Assembly (NCBI GenBank): GCA_947625345.1
Contig: CANQNX010000001.1
Location: 1 to 64,000 of the forward strand
Origin: Candidatus Gastranaerophilales bacterium
Lineage (GTDB): Bacteria; Cyanobacteriota; Vampirovibrionia; Gastranaerophilales; Gastranaerophilaceae
Length of the DNA stretch: 64,000 nucleotides
Direction: 5' to 3'
Shown piece after piece: positions 44,576-53,663 of this stretch. The position numbers and the translations under genes were made by a program. The first letter of the stretch is position 1. Each line of letters starts with the position of its first letter. Below the pieces are notes generated by a model. The model searched no databases. It had not been told where the DNA came from and saw only the letters and a list, made by a program, of their open reading frames with translations.

Positions 44576-45412
44576 TTAACTGCTCATTAATTCAATTGCA
44601 TTTTGCAGCAGCTGTTTATGAGATTTAATCAATTGGTTTGCAAGTTCCAATTGCATTTGTGCCTGCTGATAATATGCGGTATTCATATCAAAATCAACAT
44701 TTGAAAGTTCAATTAATCCGCCTCGTACCTCTCCTCTGCCGACAACAGGTTTGCCCGACTCTGCAGTTTCCACAAATTGTCCGTCTTTTATTTCATATAG
44801 CATTTGAGGATTGTGAAAATTTATAACCGCAACTTTATATAACGGGGTCATTAACTTTCCGTTATCTGCTTTTCCGTATAATATTCCGTCATCCTTAAAT
44901 TCAAATTCTTCGTATTTGCCTAAATATTTACCGTTTGAAGGGTCAATCCAAAGTTTAATATTTGTTGTCGGAACACTTGCCGCACCACCGTCAAATGCCG
45001 TATCAATAAATGAATCCGCATCCACAGGTTTTGCGCCGTTCATTATTTCACCCTTGTCATTTAATATATAACCCTGAACTGCCTGACCGTCTGAGCTTCT
45101 GTATACACCTTCTCCGTCAAATTTAAATTCGCCGAGTCTTGTATATGCCAATCTCCCCTGTTCATTTCTCAGAACAAAAAATCCGTTACCTTCAAGAAAT
45201 ATGTTTTCATCCGAAGTTCCGGGAGATGATTTACCCTGCCCGACATTTCGTAATCTTGTTTCTGCTATTGACCCGTCTAAAAATGTTTTAAAGGTAAATT
45301 TCTTTTCTCTGTAGCCGGGAGTATAAACGTTAACAAGGTTTTCTGATATGTCGTTAACCCACTCACTTGTAATTTTTTGTGTATTCAGAGCATTTATAAA
45401 TGCATCACGCAT
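44576..45412 (-). CDS. Flagellar hook/rod protein (FlgE/FlgF/FlgG family)
   Basis: 278 residues. The N-terminal rod signature is MRDAFINALNTQKITSEWVNDISENLVNVYTPGY, the central block is LEGNGFFVLRN...YTRLGEF, and the C-terminal helix is SNVDFDMNTAYYQQAQMQLELANQLI, as in flagellar axial proteins. The length and LEGNGFF position favour FlgF/FlgG over full-length FlgE, but the subtype is uncertain. It overlaps the FliK-like gene by one base (TGATG) and is the last gene before the terminator. Confidence 0.85.
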   Translation of the reverse strand: MRDAFINALNTQKITSEWVNDISENLVNVYTPGYREKKFTFKTFLDGSIAETRLRNVGQGKSSPGTSDENIFLEGNGFFVLRNEQGRLAYTRLGEFKFDGEGVYRSSDGQAVQGYILNDKGEIMNGAKPVDADSFIDTAFDGGAASVPTTNIKLWIDPSNGKYLGKYEEFEFKDDGILYGKADNGKLMTPLYKVAVINFHNPQMLYEIKDGQFVETAESGKPVVGRGEVRGGLIELSNVDFDMNTAYYQQAQMQLELANQLIKSHKQLLQNAIELMSS

Positions 45413-46023
45413 CAGTTTTCTCCTCTATTTTTTCTGTTTCTGTTTTGTCTGCTGTTTTGTCTGTACATTATGTCGTTATACGGAAGATTCTGTTCTTCAA
45501 ATCTTTGTTTTAAAGATGCTATATTATTTCTTAAATAGTTTTCCACTTCAATACTTCCGGGGATAAATTCCGCACTTATTTTTCCGTGTTTATCTATTTT
45601 TAATATTACTGATACATCATTATCAAAAGAAATTCTGACCGGTTTTTGTGTATTTTGTGCTTTTTCTATTAATTCAGTTAATTTATTTGTTATTTCAACG
45701 GGTTTTGTCGATATCACATTTTGTGCAACTTCTGTTTGCATTAATGATTTAAAATTTTCATTTGGCACGATAGTATAATTATATGGAATATTTTGTGTCA
45801 TATTTATAAAAAAAGCTGCATCTTCAAGTGTCATGTTTAGTGAATCATAATTATAATCAATGTTATCCGAAGAGATAATATTATCATCCGAAAGTCTCTG
45901 ACTTAACAGTTGAGAAAAAGGTATATCAACCTGCTGAAGCATTTTTTCATCTTCACTTTGAAGTTGAATTTGAAGTTCTTTTTGTTGTTCGATATTTTGG
46001 TTTGTATTTGTTTCTATTTTCAT
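45412..46023 (-). CDS. FliK-like hook-length control protein, short
   Basis: 203 residues. The N-terminal half is Gln/Glu-rich and low complexity. The C-terminal part (about 125-195: KPVRISFDNDVSVILKIDKHG ... VENYLRNNIASLKQRFEEQNLP) resembles the Flg_hook domain of FliK. FliK is usually 350-400 residues, so this ruler would be short if the call is right. Location between fliJ and a hook gene strongly favours it. AAAGGG is the Shine-Dalgarno. Confidence 0.6.
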   Translation of the reverse strand: MKIETNTNQNIEQQKELQIQLQSEDEKMLQQVDIPFSQLLSQRLSDDNIISSDNIDYNYDSLNMTLEDAAFFINMTQNIPYNYTIVPNENFKSLMQTEVAQNVISTKPVEITNKLTELIEKAQNTQKPVRISFDNDVSVILKIDKHGKISAEFIPGSIEVENYLRNNIASLKQRFEEQNLPYNDIMYRQNSRQNRNRKNRGEN

Positions 46024-46038
46024 ATTTTTCCCTTTAAA

Positions 46039-46500
46039 TTAGTTGTCTTCGCCCTCTTCTTCTTTTCTGATTTTTGTTTTTTGGAAGTGTTTTTGAACCG
46101 CTACTTCTGATAGCTGTTTGTTCTCCGCCTGTTTTTCTTCCTCTCTGTATGTTTCAAGTGCTTTCTCTTTATGTTTTTCAAGTACCTTTACTTCTTTTTC
46201 ACGTTCAACGAGTTTTTGTTTTTCTTCTTCAAGTATTCTTTCTGCTTCCGCCTTTTGTTTTAACAGTTCTTCTTCTTTCTCATATAAATGTTTTAGATAT
46301 TTATCATAAGAATCCATTAATCTGTAGTCCGGAGCTGAATGCATTATCTGTATTACACTGACTATTTCTTTTCTGTTTAATTCAATTAGTCCTATTATTC
46401 TGTCTACTTCATTTTTAGCTTTTAGAACCTCTTGAAGTTGTTCTTCTTTTCTTTTGATTCTAAAATCAAGTACTTTCTGTAATCTGTATCTGAATGCCAT
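46039..46500 (-). CDS. fliJ: Flagellar export chaperone FliJ
   Basis: 153-residue coiled-coil protein. FRYRLQKVLDFRIKRKEEQLQEVLKAK is the typical FliJ opening, followed by continuous Glu/Lys heptads. It links the FliI ATPase to export-gate components. FliI is not in the window. No Shine-Dalgarno is visible; a 12-bp palindrome ATACAATTGTAT lies 15 bases upstream. Divergent from the GNAT gene. Confidence 0.8.
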   Translation of the reverse strand: MAFRYRLQKVLDFRIKRKEEQLQEVLKAKNEVDRIIGLIELNRKEIVSVIQIMHSAPDYRLMDSYDKYLKHLYEKEEELLKQKAEAERILEEEKQKLVEREKEVKVLEKHKEKALETYREEEKQAENKQLSEVAVQKHFQKTKIRKEEEGEDN

Positions 46501-46514
46501 AATTTTTTACACGT

Positions 46515-46526
46515 ATACAATTGTAT
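46515..46526. promoter_or_regulatory. 12-bp palindrome upstream of fliJ
   Basis: ATACAATTGTAT, perfect palindrome, 15 bases before the fliJ ATG on the minus strand. Its ACAATTGT core is shared with the LexA/UmuD operator at 32590, but in DNA this AT-rich a chance match is quite possible. Confidence 0.25.
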
Positions 46527-46659
46527 TATCCTTTCTTTTTGCTTATTCAAATACCTCTATTTATATGAGATTCATGTATTTTTTAATATTTTTTTAAATA
46601 AAGTCAAGGAAAAAGCAAAAAAAATTATGTTCATTTTTAAATCAATCAAAGGAAAAAAT

Positions 46660-47391
46660 ATGAACATATCTCTATTCCCGATTGTATCAGGAAATATAAA
46701 CAGAAACATTAATAAATATAAAACACTCCCCGTTAACAACAGAGTTTTAAACCGAGAAACGACAGCTAAAGATATATCTTCTTTGGATTATCGTAAAATG
46801 TATGCTGACAGATTAAGTTTTAATCCGTCATTTGGTACGTTTAAAAAAGTTGAAGACGTTAAATTAAAAGACAGAGAAACGGGGAAAAGCGTTCAAGCTT
46901 CTTTATTTAAAGAAAAATCAGGAGATTTTATTGATTTTAAAATTAAATATAAAAAACAAGAAGCAGGATATCTCTCTATGGATTTATGTCCGTCTTATAT
47001 ATCTAATCTTCCCATAACGGAAATAAATGACAAAGACATACCCGAGGTAGAAAAAGTACGTTCAATAATGGGAGATTCACTTGAAGGAATTGGAACAGCT
47101 CTTATGACTGCCGCAATAAAAGAAAGTATAAAAAACGGTACTGAAGGTGCCTTATGGCTGAGTGCAGAAAAAGGTTATGCCCACAACTTATCAGATTACA
47201 GAAGTAACGAAAATCCAATCCCTTTTTATTATAAATTGGGTTTTGAAGCTGCAGAGGATGAAGATAAAGAGCTGATTGAAAGCTGTCTTTCAGATAACGA
47301 TTTCTATAATCTTCCTAATATGTCCTGCTTATTCTTACATCCTGAGAATATAAACAAAAACAGAATTAAAATTGATGATTATAAAAGTTAA
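46660..47391 (+). CDS. GNAT-like acetyltransferase with non-Sec N-terminal extension
   Basis: 243 residues. The N-terminal 60 (MNISLFPIVSGNINRN ... DRLSFNPSFG) are polar and look disordered, not a Sec signal. The following domain has GNAT marks: GDSLEGIGTALMTAAIKESIKNG (acetyl-CoA loop) and PFYYKLGFEAA. I use the ATG at 46660 with AAAGGA upstream; an ATG at 46627 adds 11 residues. The next gene, 87 bases on, encodes the giant papain-like protein with a similar start pattern. Substrate unknown. Confidence 0.6.
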   Translation: MNISLFPIVSGNINRNINKYKTLPVNNRVLNRETTAKDISSLDYRKMYADRLSFNPSFGTFKKVEDVKLKDRETGKSVQASLFKEKSGDFIDFKIKYKKQEAGYLSMDLCPSYISNLPITEINDKDIPEVEKVRSIMGDSLEGIGTALMTAAIKESIKNGTEGALWLSAEKGYAHNLSDYRSNENPIPFYYKLGFEAAEDEDKELIESCLSDNDFYNLPNMSCLFLHPENINKNRIKIDDYKS

Positions 47392-47477
47392 TCTTTGTAA
47401 AAAATTAAACAATTATTCACTATTTATAACAAAAAAAATAATGTCCATTTTTAAAACATGGCAAAAGAGGAAATAAA

Positions 47478-50400
47478 ATGAAAATAAATGCAATAAATAA
47501 TAACAGAATGGTTGGATTTAAAAGTTTAAGAGAAGATAAACACAGAATTGAACAACTAAAAACAGAAACAAAACCTATAATAGGCAATAATAAAATAAAC
47601 ATATATCAGGCATTAAATAATATCAGTGAAAACCCTGAAAGAAGCGATATAGAATTTTTATTGGATGTAGCCAAAAATATAAAATACGGACAAGGTAAAA
47701 ACAGTGAATTTAAAGGCATTTTAGATTCAGATGGTATTACACCCGAGGAAAGAGAAAATACAAAATGGGATGAATTACTGCAAAATACAATTAACAAAGC
47801 ACTGAAGTCCGCAAAAGATGATGTAAATGACTTAAAGGAAGTCTCAAAAGATTTATTTAATACTACAAAACCATTAACTGAAGAACAAAAGAGAATTTTA
47901 GAGTTAAGAAAAACAATAACTGACATGATAATTGACGAAGATACTTTAGAAGACTCCGAAAATTTAACTTTGGTTTCAAATATCAGAAAAAATCTTGATT
48001 ATTTCATTGCCTCTTCAGAGATTTCATATCCTCAAAAAGAATACTGTCTTGAAAGATTTCAATATCTTTTAAGTGATGACTATAAAATTAATCCTCAATT
48101 ATCCGATAAAAAACTAAATGTATTGTCGGAACTCTTAGAAGATTTAATAATAAAGACACCCGAAAGTGACATTCTGACAATAAAAGGTGTAGACCAATTA
48201 TTCACAGGTATGTGTGCTGCAATATCCGTATGCAGAAAAAATATTGCCTATGAAGATAAATCATTATATACAGATACCGTACTTGAAGAGTTAAAAGACT
48301 CCGATAAAATGTCTGTATTTGATATTACAGAACTTGGAAGCGGTAAAAAAACAGAAGTACCAAAAGCATATGTTGACTACGATAGTGCGCTCAAAAAAGG
48401 GTACAGAATTCTTGATGCGGCAGCACATATTTGGATGCAAAATGCAAAATTGGCAGGTGATAACACCATTAAAAAAATATCTTATACTCCCTTCGATGAA
48501 GATAATTATGGGATATTTAACGATTCTTTTTGGTATGATGATTTAGGTCAATCATATCCGGACGAAAAAAACTTACTACAAGCTTTAATAAAAGAAAAAT
48601 CATTTATCAAAAAAATTTCCAAAGAAAAAAAAGATATTAAAACAACGGGACAATCAATAAGAAGTACAAAAAATGCCATTATAGATGAACAAGCACAGAT
48701 AAACGGTGTATTAAACAGAATAATGACAGAGTTATTCCCTGAAAAAACAGATGGGGAAAAAACAAAGCTTATTAAAAGTACTTTAAGCTTTTTCTCGGGT
48801 AAAAAAGAAGAAAACGAAGCAAATATAAGTCCTAAAATGTCTGAAGAACTTCAAGCTGAAATAATTAAAAATTTTATTATAAGCCAAATACCTGATATAA
48901 CTGAAGAACAAAAAGTCAGATTAAATAAATCAGCGAAAAAAATTACATCTTTGATAAGTGATTATAATAAAAAAGATAATGAAATAAAAAAATTATCTGA
49001 ATATAATTCCACAACCAACAAATATTTATATAACAGAAATTTATTTAAAGCCGCAGCAGCACACAGAATTGCAATTGAATCTGACTTATCCGTTTCCGAT
49101 ATGCTTAACAGATATGAAAGAAAATATAATATTCCTCCAAGAAATATTCAAATAGTAAATTATTTGAATTCACTATTACAAAAAGTAAAAAACTCTCCTG
49201 AAACTCAAAGTTTTTATAATAATAACGGAGAAATTTATTCGAAAGACAAAACTGAACAAGAATTAATACAAGATATTTATAAAGTAGGAACCATTATACC
49301 TCAAAAATTAAATTCAATATTGAATACACTGTACGATAAGGATTTAAACAGTATATTATTGGAATTCTACAACTACTATATCGAAAGAATTGAATCAGGA
49401 GATGAAGAAGCTCTTTATGATATTAAATATGTGTTAGATTCAAGAAATGATAAAGATGAAATAATAAAACTGTTAAAACAAAAAGCAAAAATCTTGGAAA
49501 ATAATCCCTCATATAAAGATACCCTTGAATGTGTACAGCTTTTGGGATTCCAATCTGAATTTCAGGTTTTGGCAGGACTATTTTCATCTTTTAGAGAGGA
49601 AATACCTGAAGAAGACTATAACAGATTAGTCGAAAAATACGGAAGCGGCGACAATGTTATTGACGGAATAAATGTTGAAGTTAAAAAATTTAACGCTTTA
49701 AATAAAGAATACGTTGATATTATTAATAAATGGAATGTTACACCTCCTCAAGTACTCATTTTAAATGAGATGGAAAAAAGGAATGAAGTCCTTTCAAGAA
49801 GAAAATTAGACAAATTAAAAACAAAATTTGATTTAACGGAAGAAAAGAAAATACGTAACAGACAAAATATTCCCGATTTAAAATTAAGAAAAAAAGAGAA
49901 TGAAAAAGCATATAAGTTTTCAAAAGAAGAACAAGATATCTTAGATACAATAGAAAAATCAGTATCTCACATGCACAGATATTCAAAATTGAGATATAAA
50001 ACACTTATAAAGAGTCTGCATAATCAGCTTGAAAAAGAATACTCAGACATAGGAATGTTATCCGGACAATTTTATGTGGCAGAGGAAGGTTCAAGCGGAC
50101 TTCAATCACAAAACGGTTTAAGAATTTTGGAGCAATTAACGGGTAAACCGTACTATATTGAACCTTATTTAAAAGATGCGGTTGAAGTTATAAAAGAAGG
50201 AAACAGTTCGGGTGTTCTTAGTATGAGTGTTGATGACGCTGATTACGGGTTCCATGCTCAGTACATTCCTCAGGTAACTACTGAAACATTTACTGATCCC
50301 ATAACGGGAGAAAAGAAAACTGAAGATGTTATATGGACTGATAACAGTTGGGGTAAGACAGAACACGAAAATTATTGGAACGGTCACAACGGATTCTATT

Positions 50401-53255
50401 ATACCGATTATAATGATAATTTAGGTTTAAAAGAAGGTTTTATCGTTAAACCCGACTATACAATAGGCATAAAAAGCGATTATTTAAATCATGCAACAGG
50501 ATATTGCAAAAGAGATAATGAATCATTTTCCATATACAGAGATATCCATTTGCAAGGTAATTCAGCAAAAGTTAATCATAAAAATATAAATTTGCTCAAC
50601 AAAATTATATATATGGATGAATATATAAACTTGTATAATGAGCTTGAACAGAGAATTTTAGACGGTGAAAAAATAGACACAAAAGAAATAAAAGGTAAAG
50701 ATGATGCAGTAACTGATTATTGTGAAAGAATCATAGAAAAAGTACTAAAGATTAAGTCAAAAAAAGAATTTGATGATCTTCCGCCTGATGATCCCGTTAA
50801 GTTTGCATTTAGAAAATTATCTCTGTATCTTGCAGCCGGAAGTGATATAGATATGCAAAACGATATAGCAGTAGCAGGGAATAATAATGAATTGTTTGAA
50901 ATATATCAGGATATGATATCAGATGCTATTGACGGGTTAAAAAGTCATATAGGTAAATCAGATGCATTCTTGGAAAAAATATTTCTTTTATCCTCTCCCG
51001 ATATAACCGAACTTCTTGAAAAATTAACATCAAAATATAATATAAAGCTTTCTGAAGAAGACAGGAATAAAATTATTTCTGATATTTTTCTCTCAGAAGA
51101 TACTTTAAATATAATAGACGGAAGTCTTGCAAAAACTAAACAATTTTATCAAACAAATATAATAAACACTGCAGATAAATATCTGAAAGATGATAAAATA
51201 TGCGAAGAATTTTTTAACAAAGCAGCTAAAATAGTAGATGATAACATTGATGAACAACTAAAAGCAGATTCGGTTGAAAACTTTATAGCTCAAAACAATG
51301 ATGCTAAATTATTAGTTAAGGCTATAGATAAGTATTTAAAGCCAAAATCAGATGAAGAAATGCTTGAAATAATTAACGGAATGATACAAGCTCCCGATGA
51401 AAATATTAGCAGCTTTTTTGATATGCTCTCAGATGAAGAAATCGGACTGCATATCAGAGATCCTTATGACTACGTTGTAAAAGTAAAAGATTATGATACT
51501 TCGGTGATGAATTCTTTGAGATCAATAACGGGATTTGAATATCTATACGATAAAACTTCTGATGACGATGTTAACGCTACTGATATTTACAGAAGATTAT
51601 GGGTAAAATTAAGTGACCTTGATATTCAAAAATACATTAGTGACTACAAAGACGAAGTATTAAGAAAATATTCCGTCCGTTCCGCATTCCCCGACCCTAC
51701 AATTTTAACCGAAGAAAAATTAAACAAAGTAACAAATGAATTTCTTGAAGATATTAAAGAACAAACAGACATTATAGAAAGCTTCAAAGAAAGATATCAA
51801 ATAATTCAACATTATTTATCATGTGATAATATTTTAGCTGATAATAAGAGTTATCAAGCACTTTTAAATAAGACAAATGTTGAAAACTCTTTTGAAAATG
51901 CTGACGAAATTAAACAAATAATTGATTACTACGCTCAACTATCCGAATATAGCAAAAATGATTCATTTTTAGATAATGTAAATGAAAATATCAATAATTT
52001 AATTACATTACTTAAACAATCACAAGGCAGGATTGACGGAAGAAAAGCATTCTCATACATAAATGCCATAAATATTGATTTTGAAGAACTTCAAGCTGCA
52101 AATTATAAACCTGATTTTTTCCAAAACACTAAAAAGAAACTTGAAGGTGAATTGAAAAAATACATAAAAAATACAGTTGATACGAATATATTAAAAAGAT
52201 ACAGAAATGATGCTTACAATATATTAAAGAAATTAATTCTTCTCTATTCGGAAGGTAATAATATTCAATTAATTGAATCTTATGAAGAAGAGCTAAGAAA
52301 CTTATTTATAAACAAAAATATATTGAAGAATCCGAATGATTTATTAGATGAGTGTGTAGACTTACTTCAACAAGGCAAAACTAACTCATTTGAATATCAA
52401 ACAAAAAAGAATTATCTTAATCAAGCTGTAGAAACTGCAATGCAAACTGATATACAGTATAAGTTAATAAAAAACAATCATGAAGGAATTTCATCAAAAA
52501 TAAAAAGTTTACTTCCAATATATAACGTAATAACTTCAACAGGAGAAACACAACCGTTAGATACAGATTTAGGAATAGTATTCTTAATGCAAAAATTAAA
52601 CAATTTAAATGATGATAATACAACGTTAAGACTGTTTTTAAATCAAACAGGTTTAACCTCAAAAGCTTTTAATGCATTCCTTAAATACATAGAAACGAAT
52701 AAAATTCACCAAGAAGTGGCAACCCAAACAGAAAAAGCCATAAAATCAATTGATGAAATAACTAAAGTAGATGACATCATAACTTCCTTTATAAATAAAA
52801 ACGGAATAAGATTCAAAACAATGGAAGAAGCAATTGATAATCTTAAAAAATATTCCGAAAGGAAATTAAAGCATGAAAATGTTGATGACTCCGAAATTTA
52901 TAAAACTTATCTGAGTGTGTTAAACCCTAAAAATATAAATGTAAATGTGGATAATTTTGATCCGAAAGGTATTTCTGCATTACTCCAAAATATAAGAATT
53001 GATATTTTATCAAGCTTAGTCGAATTCGCAAACAGACATGCGGAAAACATATTGATTCAAGGAAAAGCACTGCAAAATCAGGCAATAATCATAGAAGACC
53101 TTGATATACCAAAAGGCGGTGAAGATGAACAAAAATATAATGAATTTTATAATCAAATACAAGAAGAATTTAATTTTATAAATAATTGCCAAATACTAAT
53201 TAATGAAAAAATTGATAATTGTCCATTTTTAAATGCACAATCCGGTAAATATTGA
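47478..53255 (+). CDS. Giant protein with papain-like catalytic signatures
   Basis: 1925 residues, no Sec signal, mostly charged helical sequence with many coiled-coil-like stretches. Papain-like marks are dispersed: Q240-LFTGM-C246-AAIS has the same Q-to-Cys spacing (six) as the papain oxyanion Gln and nucleophile; H926 lies in DYGFHAQYIPQV; N956 lies in TDNSWGK, followed by W and GHNGFYYTDY like the NSWGxxWG end. Cys and His are about 680 residues apart instead of about 130, so an insertion of some 550 residues would separate the two halves. After residue 1000 no domain is recognised. The start MKINAINNNRMVGFK resembles its neighbours. A clear AGAGGA precedes it. Not recognised as a named family; protease activity is inference. 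Confidence 0.6.
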   Translation: MKINAINNNRMVGFKSLREDKHRIEQLKTETKPIIGNNKINIYQALNNISENPERSDIEFLLDVAKNIKYGQGKNSEFKGILDSDGITPEERENTKWDELLQNTINKALKSAKDDVNDLKEVSKDLFNTTKPLTEEQKRILELRKTITDMIIDEDTLEDSENLTLVSNIRKNLDYFIASSEISYPQKEYCLERFQYLLSDDYKINPQLSDKKLNVLSELLEDLIIKTPESDILTIKGVDQLFTGMCAAISVCRKNIAYEDKSLYTDTVLEELKDSDKMSVFDITELGSGKKTEVPKAYVDYDSALKKGYRILDAAAHIWMQNAKLAGDNTIKKISYTPFDEDNYGIFNDSFWYDDLGQSYPDEKNLLQALIKEKSFIKKISKEKKDIKTTGQSIRSTKNAIIDEQAQINGVLNRIMTELFPEKTDGEKTKLIKSTLSFFSGKKEENEANISPKMSEELQAEIIKNFIISQIPDITEEQKVRLNKSAKKITSLISDYNKKDNEIKKLSEYNSTTNKYLYNRNLFKAAAAHRIAIESDLSVSDMLNRYERKYNIPPRNIQIVNYLNSLLQKVKNSPETQSFYNNNGEIYSKDKTEQELIQDIYKVGTIIPQKLNSILNTLYDKDLNSILLEFYNYYIERIESGDEEALYDIKYVLDSRNDKDEIIKLLKQKAKILENNPSYKDTLECVQLLGFQSEFQVLAGLFSSFREEIPEEDYNRLVEKYGSGDNVIDGINVEVKKFNALNKEYVDIINKWNVTPPQVLILNEMEKRNEVLSRRKLDKLKTKFDLTEEKKIRNRQNIPDLKLRKKENEKAYKFSKEEQDILDTIEKSVSHMHRYSKLRYKTLIKSLHNQLEKEYSDIGMLSGQFYVAEEGSSGLQSQNGLRILEQLTGKPYYIEPYLKDAVEVIKEGNSSGVLSMSVDDADYGFHAQYIPQVTTETFTDPITGEKKTEDVIWTDNSWGKTEHENYWNGHNGFYYTDYNDNLGLKEGFIVKPDYTIGIKSDYLNHATGYCKRDNESFSIYRDIHLQGNSAKVNHKNINLLNKIIYMDEYINLYNELEQRILDGEKIDTKEIKGKDDAVTDYCERIIEKVLKIKSKKEFDDLPPDDPVKFAFRKLSLYLAAGSDIDMQNDIAVAGNNNELFEIYQDMISDAIDGLKSHIGKSDAFLEKIFLLSSPDITELLEKLTSKYNIKLSEEDRNKIISDIFLSEDTLNIIDGSLAKTKQFYQTNIINTADKYLKDDKICEEFFNKAAKIVDDNIDEQLKADSVENFIAQNNDAKLLVKAIDKYLKPKSDEEMLEIINGMIQAPDENISSFFDMLSDEEIGLHIRDPYDYVVKVKDYDTSVMNSLRSITGFEYLYDKTSDDDVNATDIYRRLWVKLSDLDIQKYISDYKDEVLRKYSVRSAFPDPTILTEEKLNKVTNEFLEDIKEQTDIIESFKERYQIIQHYLSCDNILADNKSYQALLNKTNVENSFENADEIKQIIDYYAQLSEYSKNDSFLDNVNENINNLITLLKQSQGRIDGRKAFSYINAINIDFEELQAANYKPDFFQNTKKKLEGELKKYIKNTVDTNILKRYRNDAYNILKKLILLYSEGNNIQLIESYEEELRNLFINKNILKNPNDLLDECVDLLQQGKTNSFEYQTKKNYLNQAVETAMQTDIQYKLIKNNHEGISSKIKSLLPIYNVITSTGETQPLDTDLGIVFLMQKLNNLNDDNTTLRLFLNQTGLTSKAFNAFLKYIETNKIHQEVATQTEKAIKSIDEITKVDDIITSFINKNGIRFKTMEEAIDNLKKYSERKLKHENVDDSEIYKTYLSVLNPKNINVNVDNFDPKGISALLQNIRIDILSSLVEFANRHAENILIQGKALQNQAIIIEDLDIPKGGEDEQKYNEFYNQIQEEFNFINNCQILINEKIDNCPFLNAQSGKY

Positions 53256-53298
53256 TATAAGTGTAAAAATACTTTAAAATACTAAAGGGAGCATTTAT

Positions 53299-53586
53299 AT
53301 GAAAAAGATGAAATTTAAGAGTATTACTGTATTTTTATTAACTTTATTTGTTATGTCAATTGCTATTCCTTGTTATGCATTAAACATAGGTACTTATCAA
53401 ACAGAATCCGAATATGGGCTTTTTGACGGATTTAAAATAAACTGGAAGAAAAAAGACCCGAATCAAAAATTTATAGAACCACGACAAGAATCTACAAAAT
53501 TAGAAGCTCAAAAAGAATTAGAAGATTATAAAGAGTCAGAATACGAAAGAACAAAATATATGTACGAGGGTACCGCTATATTTTAA
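53299..53586 (+). CDS. Small exported protein of unknown function
   Basis: 95 residues. A Sec signal (cleavage after CYA near residue 28) is followed by a short acidic/basic mature part, NIGTYQTESEYGLFDGFKINWKKK, then a charged helix ending in YEGTAIF. The Cys near the cleavage site is not in a lipobox. It has an AGGGAG Shine-Dalgarno and sits 43 bases after the giant gene, possibly in one transcript. Confidence 0.55.
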   Translation: MKKMKFKSITVFLLTLFVMSIAIPCYALNIGTYQTESEYGLFDGFKINWKKKDPNQKFIEPRQESTKLEAQKELEDYKESEYERTKYMYEGTAIF

Positions 53587-53611
53587 TCTTACATAAATAC
53601 CATAATAGTAA

Positions 53612-53648
53612 AAAATAAAGAGGAAACAAAAGTTCCTCTTTATTTTTC
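53612..53648. terminator. Bidirectional terminator between 53586 and tpsB
   Basis: AAAGAGGAA pairs with TTCCTCTTT around a 7-base loop, with A/T runs on both sides. The GAGGAA stem recurs in the two terminators at 58084 and 60464. Confidence 0.85.
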
Positions 53649-53663
53649 TTATATTTTTCAAAA

